A stretch of DNA of 13,842 bases, from NCBI GenBank assembly GCA_007119095.1, contig SKQI01000241.1, positions 1 through 13,842 of the forward strand, written 5' to 3'. This stretch comes from Wenzhouxiangella sp. (GTDB taxonomy: Bacteria; Pseudomonadota; Gammaproteobacteria; Xanthomonadales; Wenzhouxiangellaceae). Every line of letters begins with the position of its first letter. Position 1 is the stretch's first letter. Under the pieces are notes generated by a model. That model searched no databases and was not told the origin of the DNA. It saw nothing but the letters and a program-made list of their open reading frames with translations. Position numbers and translations under genes: made by a program. This document shows positions 13,818 to 13,842 of the stretch, one piece after another.

Positions 13818-13842
13818 GGAGTGGTAGTTCAGTTGGTTAGAA
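13818..13842 (+). tRNA. tRNA-Asp, 5' end only (cut by window)
   Basis: GGAGTGG and the D-arm that follows match the first 25 nt of bacterial tRNA-Asp, starting 6 nt after tRNA-Val. The anticodon is beyond the window, so the identity rests on the 5' half and on the common Val-Asp pairing downstream of hup. Confidence 0.8.

Overview
The window reads as chromosome from a gammaproteobacterium, most likely in or near the Xanthomonadales-type lineages. The evidence is the conserved tig-clpP-clpX-lon-hup order followed by tRNA-Val and tRNA-Asp, a ClpP of gammaproteobacterial type, a FimX-like degenerate EAL protein, and a Ser/Thr kinase fused to TPR repeats. The genus call is inference. Apart from a short tRNA-derived repeat, nothing looks like recent foreign DNA.

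Left third (1-6297) is a signalling block. A TPR Ser/Thr protein kinase, cut by the left window edge, runs tail-to-tail into a two-gene two-component operon on the minus strand: an FHA-domain histidine kinase and a NarL/LuxR-type response regulator whose start codon directly follows the kinase stop codon. Diverging from that operon is a protein with degenerate GGDEF and degenerate FimX-like EAL domains, whose 3' end overlaps a convergent GNAT acetyltransferase. A Thr kinase beside an FHA (phospho-Thr-reading) histidine kinase suggests, but does not prove, a link between Ser/Thr and His-Asp phosphorylation.

The centre (6452-7348) is a tRNA region. tRNA-Arg(ACG) has its own strong sigma70 promoter and a strong hairpin terminator. 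A second promoter drives tRNA-Pro(TGG), tRNA-Arg(TCT), tRNA-His(GTG) and tRNA-Lys(CTT). The 360 bp between tRNA-Arg(ACG) and tRNA-Pro hold no gene. They hold the oddest structure in the window: a 109-bp sequence (tRNA 3' end, terminator, spacer, inverted tRNA 3' half) present twice with a 201-bp period, separated by a run of compact hairpins.

The right half (7425-13721) is the protein-quality-control cluster: trigger factor, ClpP and ClpX (translationally coupled or closely spaced), then Lon behind a good match to a sigma32 heat-shock promoter and a leader hairpin, then HU with its own sigma70 promoter. tRNA-Val(TAC) and the first 25 nt of tRNA-Asp follow hup without an evident terminator. 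Together the genes cover folding of nascent chains at the ribosome (Tig), ATP-dependent proteolysis (ClpXP, Lon) and nucleoid organisation (HU).
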